DNA of 64,000 nucleotides from Trichosporon coremiiforme (taxonomy: Eukaryota > Basidiomycota > Tremellomycetes > Trichosporonales > Trichosporonaceae). This document shows, one piece after another, positions 1 to 10,535 of this stretch. The first letter of the stretch is position 1. Every line of letters starts with the position of its first letter. Made by a program: the position numbers and the translations under genes. The stretch spans positions 1,228,889 through 1,292,888 of the forward strand of contig BCJJ01000010.1 in assembly GCA_039545355.1 (NCBI GenBank), in the 5' to 3' direction. The notes beneath the pieces were generated by a model, which searched no databases, had not been told where the DNA came from, and was given only the letters and a program-made list of their open reading frames with translations.

Positions 1-1054
1 TCTCCAGGCTTCAGGCGGAGGATGACGCGCGCAGCGCTGGGCGGGAGGTCCATGAGCGCGTCGCGGAACCAGGGGCTCTGCCGTCAGCTAATCCATCAAA
101 ATACGCCAGCACCTTCATAATCATGTACACGAGTCTGATGTCAGCTGACTCCGCTCGGCCCAGCTTACTGGCTCTCCTCATCAAAGGGGTGGTTCATGAT
201 CTCCTCCGGCCCGAGCGTGCTGAATCTACACTGCGTCACTGGTCCTTTGCTGTCGTCCCTCCTGATCTGTCAGCTCAACATAAGCTTGTGGCGAGCTCAC
301 AGCATAACATCAAGTGTGCTCCCACGACCAGCCCACGTCAGGCGCATGAACGTATTCTTACCCCTGTCGAAGCGGGGCGGCTGCTCATCGTCTTCCCCCG
401 GGAGAGCGTCGCCAGCCCACCGCCGTTTACCCCCGCCGCCGGAGGTGCCGCCCGCGTTCCCGAAAATGTTTAGACACTGCAGCAGCGCGTCTAAGCTGAG
501 CTCGAACACGTCGACGTCGTCTTCATCTGCCGGCGTGTACTCGAACACGCTGAAGAGGTTTGACGGGATCCACGCCGTCGCGCAGAGGGATTTCACTTCC
601 TCGACCGTGACTTCGAAGCCGGCGTCGGACACGGTCATAATGGCGTTCTGGTGTCAGCTGTAAAGTACACTCCATCCAACTTTAGGAATGGCGCACTGAT
701 GTGAGATGCCCATTATGGAGACTGAGAGGAGTGGGTGGTAATAAAGCAGGGGGAAGTGGAGAAGTGTGATAATGCAAGAGATCATGTCGGCGTGAAAGTC
801 AGTGTGCCGTACCGTGAGAAGGAGCACGCGAGGTGTGGCGAAGCAAGGAGTGCGGGAGCGGGGGCGCAAGAGTGCAAAGGGGCGAGTGTGACTCACATGC
901 TTCAGCCCGATTCCTCTCAGTAGGCGCGCAAAAGGACGCACGTCGGGTATCTCAGCTACCAGAATCTATCTCGTCAGCTAGAAGGAAAAGGAAGCTAGCT
1001 CACGGGAGCACGCTGGCTCGCTGCCTGGCTCTGGCTGGGACCTGCCTGGCTCAT
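1..1054 (-). CDS. RAD1: RAD1, checkpoint clamp (9-1-1) subunit, 3' end outside window
   Basis: Exons read on the minus strand are 1054-1004, 965-897, 647-301, 261-169, 134-113 and 77 to beyond base 1. They keep one open frame of about 219 codons. Segments resembling the Rad1 family are DVRPFARLLRGIGLKH, GFEVTVEEVKSLCATAWIP and LDALLQCLNIFG, in the order found in human RAD1, which is about 280 residues long. In the family, Rad1 joins Rad9 and Hus1 in a PCNA-like ring loaded at DNA damage to activate the ATR/Mec1 checkpoint. Exon 5 is only 22 nt. Four introns are 34-39 nt and one is 249 nt. A Gly/Lys/Arg-rich insertion lies after LNIFG. The start ATG at 1054 was chosen because the first exon ends phase 0 at a GTGAGC donor and joins the conserved ILVAEIPDV segment. 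Confidence 0.88.
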
Positions 1055-1535
1055 TGTCGCGTCCTTGGTCTAAAGGAGCTGGGCGATTTCGCTGCCGAGC
1101 TGTGAACACCGAGAACTGTAAGGGATGAAAGAGTGAGGTGTTGGTCTGTTTGAGTGTGCACCGAATTGTGAAAGTAGGCGAGGAAGAAGCAACAAGGTCG
1201 ACATTTGTTGACACCCCGCGTCCAGTCATCCGGTCGACCTCCACTTTGCATCCACCAGACCTCAGCAGACCTCCACCGGCCCGCACCACCCAGGAACCAA
1301 CCACCATGAGCCTGACGAATACGGAGCCGTGCCTGGCGGTGCCGAATGATATCAGCGCAATGAACGCATGAGAGCACGCCCGCCTCCACTCCGTCATCTC
1401 CGGTGGCTCCCTGCTCCCTGCTCCGCTCCTACCAAGTCTGGGTGGTGCGCCTCTCCGTCATATAAGATTCTCACAGTCTTTTCTCTCTTGACACTGGACA
1501 CTTTCTCTGAACACACTTAACTCGATACAAGCACA
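1055..1535. other. Intergenic region between RAD1 and the small membrane protein gene
   Basis: This divergent promoter region of 481 bp separates the two start codons. I see no convincing coding exon in it. No CACGTG or clear TATA box was noticed. Confidence 0.5.
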
Positions 1536-2116
1536 ATGGCCGCCGGTCGATCTAACCTTCCTCTCATGTTTGCTGCTGGAATTGGTGAGTTTTCTCACAC
1601 CTCTCCGCACTTCCAGCTGTCTTGATCCTTTTGGTTCAGTTGGAGTCCTACTCCCCCATACCATCTTCTCCCGGTGGCCCCCCTTCCCTCCCTTCCCCAC
1701 TTCCTCTACCCCTGGCCCTCCTCTCTCCCCAAACTCCTCATCCCCTCCCCAACCTCCCTCCAACAGCTTTACGCCAAGGCTCAAGCTAACCTCAAGGCGT
1801 CCTCTCAGGCCTGTACATCTGGAAGCAGCCTCTTGCGCAATACACCGAGGAGCAGAAGAACAAGAACAAGCCCCTCGTACCCCCCGGCGACATCTCGCCA
1901 AAGGTCTCGGAGGAGATCAAGGCGGCCGCCACGGCCCCTCGCTCGGATGCCAAGGTCGCTTTTGACTCGGCGAAGCAGGCGCACTCGGAGCGGGGCGAGG
2001 GAGACGTCTCGGCGAACCAGGCGTCCTCGGAGACGACCCCGAAGCCGACTCCGGGAGACGACGCGGCGAAGAAGTCGCACTGGGAGCGGACCCACGGAGA
2101 CCTGCCGAGCAAGTGA
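1536..2116 (+). CDS. Small single-pass membrane protein, unknown function
   Basis: Exons 1536-1584 and 1809-2116 encode 118 residues. The splice joins GGAATTG to GCCTGTAC and restores a hydrophobic stretch at residues 8-20, PLMFAAGIGLYIW, followed by a soluble acidic/basic tail rich in Lys, Glu, Ser and Ala. The 224-nt intron is very rich in pyrimidines on the coding strand. Such a short N-terminal anchor with a charged tail resembles small mitochondrial or ER membrane proteins of fungi, but I do not recognise the family. The tail ends in WERTHGDLPSK. Upstream it diverges from RAD1; downstream it converges on the m-AAA protease gene with 252 bp between stops. Confidence 0.7.
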
Positions 2117-2368
2117 GTTGACAAGCTGAGCAAGCTGAGTTGGAGCTGACGACCAGGCGTGGCGTCAACCAGGCGTAACTAATCCTCTTTGAGAGTATGA
2201 GTGATAAGAGAGAAGAGATGATAGTCTGACTGCAATGTATTTCTTGCCGACTGCTGCAAATGCATTAGATTAACTTGGCAGCGCTGCCGCCGCCTCGTTC
2301 TCGTTTGCTGAGGTGTGACATTTCGATGCTATGGGATGAATGAATGCCAAATGCTTTGCTTAGTCTAT

Positions 2369-4906
2369 CTAGTTCTCCTGCTTTTCCTTGCCGTCGCTCT
2401 CGTCCTTGCTGTCTTTAGAGTCGACCTCCTTCAGGTTCTCCCTCGCCCTCTTCCTCTTCTCAGCGTCAACATCAAGCTGTTTCTCAATGTACACGTCCAT
2501 CTCGTCCGCGTGCTCGAACGGCCGCTTGCCGAGCAATACGCGCATGTCCTCGCGCGTGATGACCTCCTTCTCGAGCAGGAGTGCCGCGACCTTCTCCACG
2601 TCCGCCTTGTGCTTAGTGAGGAGCTCGGTCGTGCGCGTGTGCGCGTCGCGGATCATCTTGCGCACGGCGCCGTCGATCTCCTGCGCCGTAGCCTCGGAGA
2701 AGGGCTTCTGGAACGCCTCCTGCTGGCCCTGCTGCCCGCCGTACGAGATCGGGCCGATCGAAGGGTCCATGCCGTAGTTGGACGCGACCTCGTGCGCCAT
2801 CTTGGTGATCTTCTGCAGGTCGTCCTGAGCGCCAGTCGTGATCTCGCCAAAGAAGATCTCCTCGGCCACACGCCCACCGAGCGTCATGCACATCCGGTCC
2901 AGCAGCTGCTGCGTGCTGAACAGGAACCGCTCCTTGGGCAGGTACTGCGCGTATCCGAGTGCTCCGACGCCGCGCGGGATGATGGACACCTTCAAGAGGG
3001 GGTCGGCGTACTCGAGGAACCAGCCGCAGACGGCGTGTCCGGCCTCGTGGTATGCGACCGTCTTCTTCTCATTCTTGCCGAGCACGCGCGACTTGCGCTC
3101 CAGGCCTGCAATGACACGCTCGATCGCGCCATCAAAGTCGTCCTCCGTCACGCTGTCGCCGTCCCTGCGCGCCGCGCGCAGCGCAGCCTCGTTACAGACG
3201 TTGGCAATGTCGGCGCCCGAGAAGCCCGGGGTCAGGAGCGCGAGCTTCTCCGCAATCGTGTCCAGAGTCAAGTCCGAAGAGAGCTTCAGAGGACCGAGGT
3301 GCACCTTGAAGATCTGGCGGCGGCCGCCAATGTCCGGCCGGTCGATCGCGATGTGCCTGTCGAAACGGCCGGGGCGCATGAGCGCCGGGTCGAGCACGTC
3401 GGGGCGGTTAGTTCCTGCGAGCACGACGATGTGCTCCTTCGTCCCGAAACCGTCCATCTCGACGAGCAGCTGGTTCAAAGTGCTCTCGCGCTCGTCGTTG
3501 CCGCCGAACTGCCCGCCCTTGCCACGCGCCTTGCCGATGGCGTCGATCTCATCGATGAAGATGATGCACGGCGCATTCTTCTTGGCAGTCGCGAAGAGAT
3601 CGCGCACACGGGAGGGACCAACACCGACGAACATCTCGACGAACTCGGAGCCAGACACGGAGAGGAAGGGAACCTTGGCCTCGCCCGCCGTCGCCTTGGC
3701 CAGAAGCGTCTTACCCGTTCCCGGGGGACCCGAGAGGATAGCACCACGCGGGATCTTGGCTCCGAGCTTCTCGTACCGCGCCGGCTCCTTCAGGAACTTG
3801 ACAAACTCCATGATCTCTTCCTTGGCCTCGTCGGCGCCCGCGACGTCGCGGAACCGCACTGCAACGTCCAGGTCCTGATTGAACATCTTGGCCTTGGACT
3901 TGCCTACGCCAAAGACGCCGCCCGAGCCGCCGCCGACACCGCCGCCGCGTTGGCGCATCATCCAGAGAAGGAATCCAGCGAAGAAGAGCGTAGGCGCAAA
4001 GTGAAGCATCATCTGGAAGCCACTCGTCTCCTCGTGGTAAGAAACGGGGATGCGCTCAGAGGGAGGGATCTCGAGCTCGTCCTGCGTCTCGCGGAGGAGG
4101 CGCTCAAAGTTCTCGAGCGAACCGATCGTGAACACGTAAGGCGCCGGGCCGCGGGGCGGGTCGGTCGTGCCGGGCGTACTGCCGCCGCTGGACGAAGAGA
4201 CGGAAGAGCCAGAAATCGGGTTGTGCAGGTGGACGCGGACCTTGTTGCCGTTCACGACCTCGAGCGACTGGACGAGACCACGGGCGAGAAGCTGGTTGCG
4301 GCTGGGGTCAGTCAACGCCACAGACTGGCGAACTCACAATTCCTGCCAGGTGATCTCGCGGGTCGAGTGCTCGCCGGGCGAGGTGATCGAGTACAGAACG
4401 TACGTGCTGAGGTCAGCTCAGCTTCACAAAATGTTAACTTACGAGATCGCAGCGAGGAGGAGCTGGTTGGGCGTGAGGCCGCCAAAGTTGCCGTTGCCGC
4501 CTCCGCCCCCGCTACCGCCGCCGCCGCCTCCGCCTCCGGTCGCCGTCTTCTTGCCGGCCTTCTCGTCGCTGAGCTTCGGCCGCCGGTCCTTCCATTCGCC
4601 TCCGTCGTCGTCGCGGCCGTCGTTCTTCGCGCCAGACGGCTGGTCCTTGCCCTCCTCAGTGCCGTGCGTCGGCTGCTGGGGCGGCTTCAGCGGCTCGCTA
4701 CCAGGGGCCGGGTTTGGCGCCCTGGGCACAGTCTCCTTGCCGCCGAACACGCCCTCGAGACCTTGCGGCGTCGGCGAGTTGTTTCCCGGACGGGGCTGAC
4801 CGGTGTTGGCGCGGAAGACGGACGTCGACAGCATCGCGGTAGGTCGCATCGTGGGCCTCACGAACGCGCTGCGCCGGACAGCGCTGCGCAGGGGGAGGCG
4901 GAACAT
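2369..4906 (-). CDS. AFG3: m-AAA mitochondrial inner membrane protease subunit (AFG3/YTA12 family)
   Basis: Exons 4906-4443, 4406-4338 and 4301-2369 encode 821 residues. The N-terminus has an Arg/Ser/Ala-rich presequence fit for mitochondria. A low-complexity Gly-rich run follows at about 122-142. The two membrane spans are at about 145-163 and 275-293, flanking the intermembrane-space domain. The AAA domain has Walker A GPPGTGKT at 369-376 and DEID at 428-431. The zinc protease site HEAGH is at 596-600. In the family, the ATP-driven hexamer extracts and degrades unassembled inner-membrane proteins and processes the ribosomal protein MrpL32. The [12 protein letters not shown] segment before the AAA domain points to the m-AAA type rather than the i-AAA type. 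Whether it is the Afg3 or Yta12 paralogue cannot be settled from sequence by eye. Confidence 0.93.
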
Positions 4907-5657
4907 GATGTGGGGCCTTCGGAGTCGGGCTCGGTGTGTGTGAAACTGAAAAGTGTCGAAAAGGAATGGACGTATGCAGGGAATGAAAAGAGAAGTGAGC
5001 AGAGTCGAGTGCGAAGCGTCCGTCGTCTCTTCCGTGTCGCTTCCGGTCGCTGTCCTTGGGTGGTTAAGAGACGAAGGAAGAAGGAAAGGGGTGGTCGGAA
5101 GAAGTGGGTATGGAAAGTCGGAACAGACAGAGCGAAAGCGTGCGTGTCGGTGGTGTGCCGGGTTGTTCCAGATCGGCCAAGTGCGCTGAGCGAGCTACCA
5201 GACTGCCCGACCCTTGACTCGTGAGCGCCAGTCTCTCTCTGCTGGGTGGCGAGAATCGGAGTGCGGGATCAAATTTCCGCACTTCGCCAAGGCAACGGAG
5301 TTATGAGCACTGGGCGTGGCGGAGCAAGATTCCGAACGCTGCGTGGCCAACCTACGCAATCAGCGAACCCGATCTCCCAATCCCTGTCCCGATCTTCGTA
5401 GCTCGGCTTTTGGTTGCCCAGTATTGCATGCACGGGGAGCCTCGGTGTGTGCCTTACACCAGCCATCTGGGTAACGTGCTTCGTGCGCAGTGACAGCCTT
5501 CGCAGTGTTGGAGGCCATCAGAGGCAGCAGCATTTGGTAGCGACTAGAAGCTGAAGTGCGTCGCAAGCGAGTGGCTACCGGCGGGCGGCGGACACATGGG
5601 CGGCAAGTCGCCGCCGGCCTCGGACTGCACTGACGCAGACCCTTGGTTGACGGGCGA

Positions 5658-5664
5658 TGACTCA
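5658..5664. promoter_or_regulatory. TGACTCA, candidate bZIP (Gcn4/AP-1-like) site
   Basis: A perfect palindromic TGACTCA lies about 80 bp from the CACGTG cluster. Binding by a Gcn4-like bZIP factor is inferred from the motif only. Confidence 0.35.
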
Positions 5665-5741
5665 GCTTTGGCCCAAAACTTTTCGGCGCCAAAAGTCTTT
5701 AAGGCTGTTCACCGAATCGAACCTGTCCCTGGCTGCACTGG

Positions 5742-5805
5742 CACGTGGCTGTTCCCACGCGACTGGACTGCACGTGACTCTCAGAGGTCAGCAGCACGTG
5801 ACTCT
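5742..5805. promoter_or_regulatory. Cluster of three CACGTG E-boxes
   Basis: CACGTG occurs at 5742-5747, 5771-5776 and 5795-5800. The last two sit in a perfect 11-bp direct repeat, CACGTGACTCT, at 5771 and 5795. In fungi CACGTG is bound by Cbf1- or Pho4-type bHLH proteins. The cluster lies about 840-860 bp from both flanking start codons, so the target gene is uncertain. Confidence 0.5.
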
Positions 5806-6360
5806 GAGCCCAGACCTGGTTTGCGGGATGTCCTCGTTCCGGGGGGGGTTAGGGCTCACCGATCACATGGACCAGAAACCGGGGCACACCCCGAGTCGCA
5901 GGGGCTGCTGCTCAATCACAGCACCGCGATGAATCACGAAACCCAGACGCGCACGTACCACAGGTCAGACCCGGACCGCAGCGTTCGTCCATTGGCCTTG
6001 GCCATTCAGCACAGTCGTCGACCGACGACGAGGACGCGTAGTGGGTCGGAGGTCGCCCGGCACAGTGACAGCGAACCGGTGCACAGGACGCGCACGCTCC
6101 GGCGCAAGGTGCCAGGAGGGAGGGACGACAATTCTCCGCTTCCCAGCCGCGCAGTCGTGCTCAACCGGCAATCGGCCAAGGTGCAAAGGCTGCGAATCTG
6201 CCATGTGCGCAGACAGGCGCAGAAGGAAACACGTTACGGTTAGCCAAGCCAAGCATGCATCTTTTCTTCACACTACTCACTCCACATTAGAACACACTAC
6301 TGCATTCACTCACTCCAACGACTCCACGCGTTCCGGCTGGCAACAACGTTCCCACCGACG

Positions 6361-6366
6361 CACGTG
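6361..6366. promoter_or_regulatory. CACGTG site upstream of the TLC gene
   Basis: A single CACGTG lies 294 bp before the TLC start codon. It is a candidate bHLH site by motif only. Confidence 0.35.
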
Positions 6367-6659
6367 TCCGCTACCACGGTATGTCAAACAACATCAGCAC
6401 ACAACCTGCGCGGCCGCGCTGTCGGCTCGTCAAGAAGCGTTACGCCCCAGCAACTAGCGACAACTGACGCCGCCAGACACTTTACACACGACAACAACAA
6501 CGCATGCGTCTTCATATCTTATCTCGAAACTTTCCACGAACAGAATACCCTTCCGCCCACCGGACCACCCGCGCCGCCGAACCCAGACATTCAGACCGAC
6601 CTGATCGATCCTTGACCGAGACCGAGCTTCTCCCCTGAAAGCCTGATTCTGCCGTCAAC

Positions 6660-7876
6660 ATGTCGACTTTTAGCCTCAGTGGCAAACTCGAGCTGAGCTC
6701 ATTGCCACCAGCCGTCGTCCTGCCGCTACCTCTGTTCGCGTCCTTTTGTGCGGTGTACCGCACCATCGCGCCGCGCTTTGACACCGAGAAGCAGCGCGCG
6801 TATGTCCTGTCTACGCTCAGTTCAGCGACCATGACCCTCGCGTCGCTCCCGTTCGTGTACGGGTATCTCACCGGCGGCATCGAGCGCATGTGGTACCTGG
6901 GCAACAACGGGTGGACGAAGCATCTCGCGGACTGCATCGTCGCCTTCTTCGGCACCTACCTGTTCTGTAAGTGTGCTTTGGGTTTCGAGGGGCGCAGACG
7001 TCAGTCTTTCGCCCCGAGGCCCCCGGTAACGATCTCCGAGGCTGCATGGTCTCTGAGGTCATAGTCTCCATGAATTTCCACTTGCCACCGGCAAACGTCG
7101 ACTGTTCGCGCTAACGCCCAGCCGACCTCACGATCGGATTCATCGCGTACCGGAAGCAGGTCGGGCTGCTGACGGGCTGGATCCACCACATTGTCTACAT
7201 GGGCGTGATGGTGCACTGCGCGACGTCGCTGCAGAGCTGCGTCTTCCTGACCGCGTCGATCATGGAGCTGCCGACTTTTGATCTTGCCGTTTCCAGTCTT
7301 TTCCCGGTGGTGCGCAACGACGAGCGGTTCCTGAGCCTCATGCTCCTCACGCGCATCATCTTCAATACTGTTCTCCTGGCCGACACGCTCCGCCCCTCCT
7401 CGAGGCAGATCATGCAGGGATCCTGGGTCCCTGCCATCATCCTCGGGCTCGCACTCACGCTGCACGCGAGCTGGATGCGCGGCGGCGTCGTCGGATACCT
7501 GAAGCGCCGCTCCAAGGCGCGTGCCGCAGCCAAGGCAGCGAAGGAGGCTGCCGCTGCGGCCGCGGTAGAGAAGGAGGCGAAGCGTCCCCCGCATCTGGAG
7601 CTGGGCGGCACAACGCCCGAGGACTCGCCCCTCGTCACGCCGTACGCGGCGCCAGCGGACGCGTTCATCATCCCCGGTGTCGGCCCTCTGCCCGCCATTC
7701 CGACCCTCTCCTCGCTCACCGAGGCGTTGCCCCAGGCGAAGGCGAACCTCTCAGCTCTCCACTCCGAGTTCAGGGAGGCCGTGCACGCGCGCCTCGAGGA
7801 ACAGCGCGAGCGCCTCGCCATGCACGGGTTCCTCCGCCGGAGAGCGGTTTACGAGGATGACGAGATGAGCGATTAA
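6660..7876 (+). CDS. TLC-domain multi-pass membrane protein (TMEM56/TLCD4-like)
   Basis: Exons 6660-6966 and 7122-7876 encode 353 residues. The junction gives the TLC-like sequence TYLFSDLTIGFIAYRKQ. Hydrophobic segments lie near residues 17-32, 45-66 and 85-103 and continue through the second exon. WIHHIVYMGVMVHC holds the paired His typical of TRAM-LAG1-CLN8 domains. After the last span comes a basic/Ala-rich stretch and a cytosolic tail of about 100 residues ending in DEMSD. The family includes ceramide synthases and lipid-handling TLCD proteins. This one lacks an evident homeobox-like or full Lag1 motif, so catalytic ceramide synthase activity is not claimed. The family call is by topology and motif. 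Confidence 0.75.
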
Positions 7877-8145
7877 GAAGAGGATTGGGTTCAACCGCTG
7901 TTTGTAAGGATTAGTTCAACATAGAATTCTTGTAGGTGCAAACGAGCACACCACGAAATGTTATGATGTTTCACGATCATGGTTAGGCGTCAATGGGGAT
8001 GAGTTCCACGTCCAGGTGATACATTAGGTCTGTCGACAGATAACTACAGTCTACACCAGCTTGCGCCGGTCCTCTCTCATTCGATCGTCGTCTAGGTGAC
8101 GCCGTCGGCTCCTGAGCTCGCTAGCTCACACTCACTTCGCTCGTG

Positions 8146-9968
8146 TTAGAACCTCACACCCTGCCCCCTAGCGAGCCAATCGACCTCATCCTCGCCTCCG
8201 ATCTTGACCGCGTCGCTGTCTCCCGAGTGTGATCCCCGGTCGGTGAGCTCATAAGCCTCGGGTCCGTCGTCCTCATCCTCGACCTGGTGGATCACCTCCC
8301 TCGGCCCGCCATTGGTGTGCGCACTCGGGTTCTGATTCAGCTTCGCGTATCCCTCAGCATCCGCGTCGAGTTCGGCATACTTGGCGGCATTGCGTCCCGT
8401 CGTCGCGTACAGGTGCACCAAGCCGGAGATGACAAGGTAGATGATGAACGACAGGGAAAAGTCGAACAGAGCGTACGAGACGTAGTCGATACCGACTGCG
8501 TCTGCGTGGCGGAGCTCTTCGTCTGTGGCGCTCATGAACAGCGTGCCGCCCAATGTCAGGAGGTACGGCGGCAACTGCTGGAAGACACGGGCGAGGCCGG
8601 GCGGCGTCGGCTGGTCGTGCAGGACGAAGCACACCTCGATGATGCGACACACGCCCGCGGCCATGAGCGCGTACCCGAACATGGCGTGGATCTTTGTGCT
8701 GATCATGATGCTCTGGGTGTGCGCCGACATGCCCCAGCCAGTCATCACGATAATCGCCGCCGGAACGAAGCTCCGGCGTCCGCCGCGACTCAGGAATAAG
8801 CCAAGCATACCCCCAGCCCACCACAGCACGCCCATCATCGTGTGCTGCATGTCCTTGTGCGTCCAGGGTCCGCCGTGGTGTTCCGTAAACGTGTTGATGA
8901 TGCCCCACACGGTTATGACCGCGCTGTCGAGCATCTCCTGGCTCTGGCCCGTGCGCGCGAGCCACCTGCCTCCGAGGTTCAGCATAATCACGAGGATCGC
9001 AGCGTAACCGATGAAAGCAGAGCCCATGATGTAGTGCGCGGCGCATTGCCCAAGGTTGCCGCCGCGGCAGTACCCGAACGCAGTCGCGACGCCGAAGAGC
9101 ATCTGCGTCCACCCAATGACGGGGAAGGCCATGCCGAGCGGGCCGTGGACGCGTTTAACCCATGGCCGCACCGTGTTCTCCATGATGTGGAGCTTGAGGA
9201 ACACGCCGCATGCCGTCTGCACGATCAGCACAAAGGTGATGATCTTGGCCATCGTGCCGTGTACGCTCGAGGGGAACTCGCGCCCGCCGTGGTGGTGCCC
9301 GAGCCACGCGGCTATGAAGGTCGTCACGACGCCGACGCTCTGGAGCGGGACGTGGAAGCGCGACCTGGCGTCAGCATTTCGTGGCTTATGCAACGCTGCA
9401 GATCTATCGGCGGACCAAGCGTGCTTGGTCGGGCGCCGAATGGTCGCCGATACGATCGGACCTTGCGACGCCCTGGCGCTTCTGGTGCCCTAGACACGAC
9501 ACCCCGGCCGAGCTTCAGCGCGCTTGACGCCGGCCTGCCGGCGCGGCACCGAACTTAGCGGCGATAGACCTTTGACTCACTTGGACAATCCGAGAACCAT
9601 GCCTAGCGGGAAGAGCAGTCCCCACACAAACGTCTGCACGCTCATGTGCACCCACATGATCCAGTCGATGGGTACCTGCGGGTCGATGTCCTCGACGGCA
9701 TGGTGGCCGTGGGCGAAGGCTGGCTGTCAGCATTCTGCGAGCGGAGCGCGCAGTGGCGGGCGCAGGCGGCGTCGCTGTGGTCTAGCTGTGGCGAGGCGTT
9801 GCTCCGAGCCCAGCGCTGGTACCTTGCACCAAGGCGCCAGCGCCAGTGCCAAGAGGCGCGCGCAGCAGCAGCGCAATTGTCTGACCCAGCGACCAGACCA
9901 GCACTAGCAGCCTACTCACCCAGCGGCACGGAAGCGAGGAGAGCAAGGAGTTGCGTTCTCCGTATCAT
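8146..9968 (-). CDS. YTP1: Ytp1-like multi-pass membrane protein with signal peptide
   Basis: Exons 9968-9920, 9719-9581 and 9364-8146 encode 468 residues. The first splice joins SVPL to AFAHGHH, giving a signal peptide of about 20 residues. This is followed by the lumenal HGHHAVEDIDPQVPID segment and a DUF2427-type first half with repeated hydrophobic helices and His pairs (WLGHHHGG, TEHHGGPWTH). The C-terminal half fits the Ytp1 domain. The tail is acidic. Ytp1 proteins are conserved in fungi but have no settled biochemical role; the spacing of His residues recalls cytochrome b561-like haem proteins, which is only a suggestion. The gene converges on the TLC gene, with 269 bp between stops, and diverges from MTG1. 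Confidence 0.82.
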
Positions 9969-10535
9969 GGTTCGTTGAGTGGTGAGAGGTGAGAAGACAA
10001 GATTTGTTGTGATGCGGTTGGGAAGTGCTTCGGTGTGCGCGGCCAAGCGGCCAAGTGGTCGTGAGGTACCCACGCATGCCTCCGGGCTCAGGCTCCAGGC
10101 ACGGCGTCGTTCGCCGCTCTTCTAGCTGCGGCCTGGCTTCGGGCATCGGCGAATGGCGCCTGCGCGATTTCTACACGGGCCACTCCCTTCTTGACTTCGA
10201 CCCGGTCGATCAACCAACAGATGCATGCAGAGTCCTATTTGCGTAAGTTTGCAGATCGACTGTGCATCTTGATCGATAGGAAGAAGTGCACGTTCGCGAC
10301 TGCGAAAGAGAAGCGCAGTAAAGGACCTCCCTCTGGACTTCAGGCAGATTCCAAATGACCGTAAAAGGTCACGTGAAAGACACCACGCGAAGCGTTCACC
10401 TCCACTTTCCATGTTGTGGTATGCGTTCGAGATTTCGGCGACCGCCTGTGACGAGCGACGGAAGGACGTCTTACGTTTTTGCTCGCGACATCTCTCCGTT
10501 ACCTTACTCCCACTGAACCATCTCGGGCCGCCAAC
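9969..10535. other. Divergent promoter region of YTP1 and MTG1
   Basis: No coding exon is convincing in this 567-bp interval. It carries a palindromic TCACGTGA site at 10369-10376, about 160 bp before the MTG1 start. Confidence 0.5.
10369..10376. promoter_or_regulatory. TCACGTGA palindrome, candidate Cbf1-type site
   Basis: This 8-bp palindrome is the classical Cbf1 consensus of yeasts. It lies upstream of MTG1 and about 400 bp upstream of YTP1. Binding is inferred from the motif. Confidence 0.45.

Larger units (their letters stand above)
4907..6659. other. Gene-free interval between the m-AAA protease and TLC genes
   Basis: This is a divergent promoter region of 1.75 kb. Several open frames cross it, the longest at 5596-6243, but none shows domains, a plausible start context or splice structure. 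It contains four CACGTG sites and one TGACTCA. The last 400 bases before 6660 are rich in C and A, as expected for a leader. Confidence 0.5.

Noticed and set aside
2315..5224. 969-codon open frame opposite the m-AAA protease gene
   Set aside because: It is the antisense shadow of a clear AAA protease in GC-rich sequence. It is Leu/Arg-rich and shows no domain; GC bias at third positions removes stops on the other strand.
5596..6243. 215-codon open frame in the promoter interval
   Set aside because: Its composition is random-like, with no domain, no splice partners and an alternating codon pattern unlike neighbouring genes.
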